Of a stretch of 39,828 bases of DNA, positions 39,756 through 39,828 are shown in pieces. Under the pieces are notes generated by a model. It was not told the DNA's origin and made no database searches. It saw nothing but the letters and a program-made list of their open reading frames with translations. Positions within the stretch are counted from its first letter, which is position 1. The number at the start of each line of letters is the position of its first letter. The position numbers and the translations under genes were made by a program. The stretch is from assembly GCA_964597265.1 (NCBI GenBank), contig CAZQWJ010000008.1, positions 1-39,828 of the forward strand, written 5' to 3'. The DNA comes from CAZQWJ01 sp964597265 (lineage in GTDB: Bacteria > Patescibacteriota > 4484-211 > JAGQKX01).

Positions 39756-39828
39756 AGAGGGTACATTAAAACTGAACGAACTAGTTTGAAAAAGTGCTAA
39801 TAGAAGCTATTGCAAAACTGAGTAATGG
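39756..39828. other. non-coding end of window
   Basis: No gene, repeat or promoter of note is seen in these last bases. Confidence 0.4.

Noticed and set aside
1..39828. tRNA, rRNA or CRISPR arrays
   Set aside because: No cloverleaf-like sequence with a T-arm consensus, no rRNA-like block and no regularly spaced direct repeats were recognised by eye.

Overview
This window looks like a chromosome segment of a Candidate Phyla Radiation bacterium (Patescibacteria). The grounds are the compact, moderately A+T-rich gene layout, ftsE-ftsX followed by an M23 protein, an unusually short TsaB, many envelope glycosyltransferases, LPxT-type cell-wall proteins, and many genes that appear to be transcribed without a leader. 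prfB has the RF2-type SPF and GGQ motifs and TGA is used as a stop, so the standard code applies. I cannot place it below phylum from sequence alone. No tRNA, rRNA or CRISPR array was seen.

Layout. 1-11.1 kb is a surface-glycan cluster: a partial GT4, a small acidic protein, a membrane-anchored unknown, a GT-C enzyme, a GT4, a Wzx-type flippase, a pyruvyl-transferase-family protein, two methyltransferases and another GT4. 11.1-12.0 kb is a REP-associated tyrosine transposase (RAYT) with REP-like palindromes upstream, in its leader and inside its coding sequence. 12.0-15.4 kb is an operon on the minus strand: ECF sigma factor, TsaB, DUF5667 protein, SDR epimerase, polyprenyl-phosphate GT2. 15.5-19.2 kb holds a polyprenyl synthase plus cis-prenyltransferase (lipid carrier synthesis), TsaE, a VanZ-like protein and an M15 peptidase. 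19.2-20.5 kb is an A+T-rich patch with a DUF2726 protein and an unknown gene that meets a truncated CYTH gene at an abrupt junction. 20.6-26.6 kb carries a lamin-tail/OB-fold surface protein, the FtsE-FtsX-M23 operon and prfB. 26.7-31.4 kb carries LPxTSAG proteins and GtrA. It includes two almost identical LPETSAG genes that flank a G+C-rich single-gene cassette. 31.4-37.4 kb is a second glycan cluster of two divergent operons. 37.4-39.8 kb holds an orphan antitoxin, a second G+C-rich lipoprotein cassette and a MITE-like element.

How the genes work together. Polyprenyl diphosphate synthase and UppS make the lipid carrier. GT2 and GtrA-type proteins load and flip sugars on it. GT-C enzymes transfer the sugars outside the cell, and GT4, methyl- and pyruvyl-transferases build and decorate the glycan that Wzx exports. 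FtsEX and its M23 partner handle septal wall cutting.

Most notable: the RAYT gene carrying its own REP palindromes; a consistent -10 to start spacing of 6-9 bases that implies widespread leaderless mRNAs, including back-to-back promoters sharing one -35; a G+C-rich cassette between near-identical direct repeats; a circularly permuted M23 domain beside FtsEX; and substituted catalytic residues in UppS, the M15 peptidase and the SDR protein.
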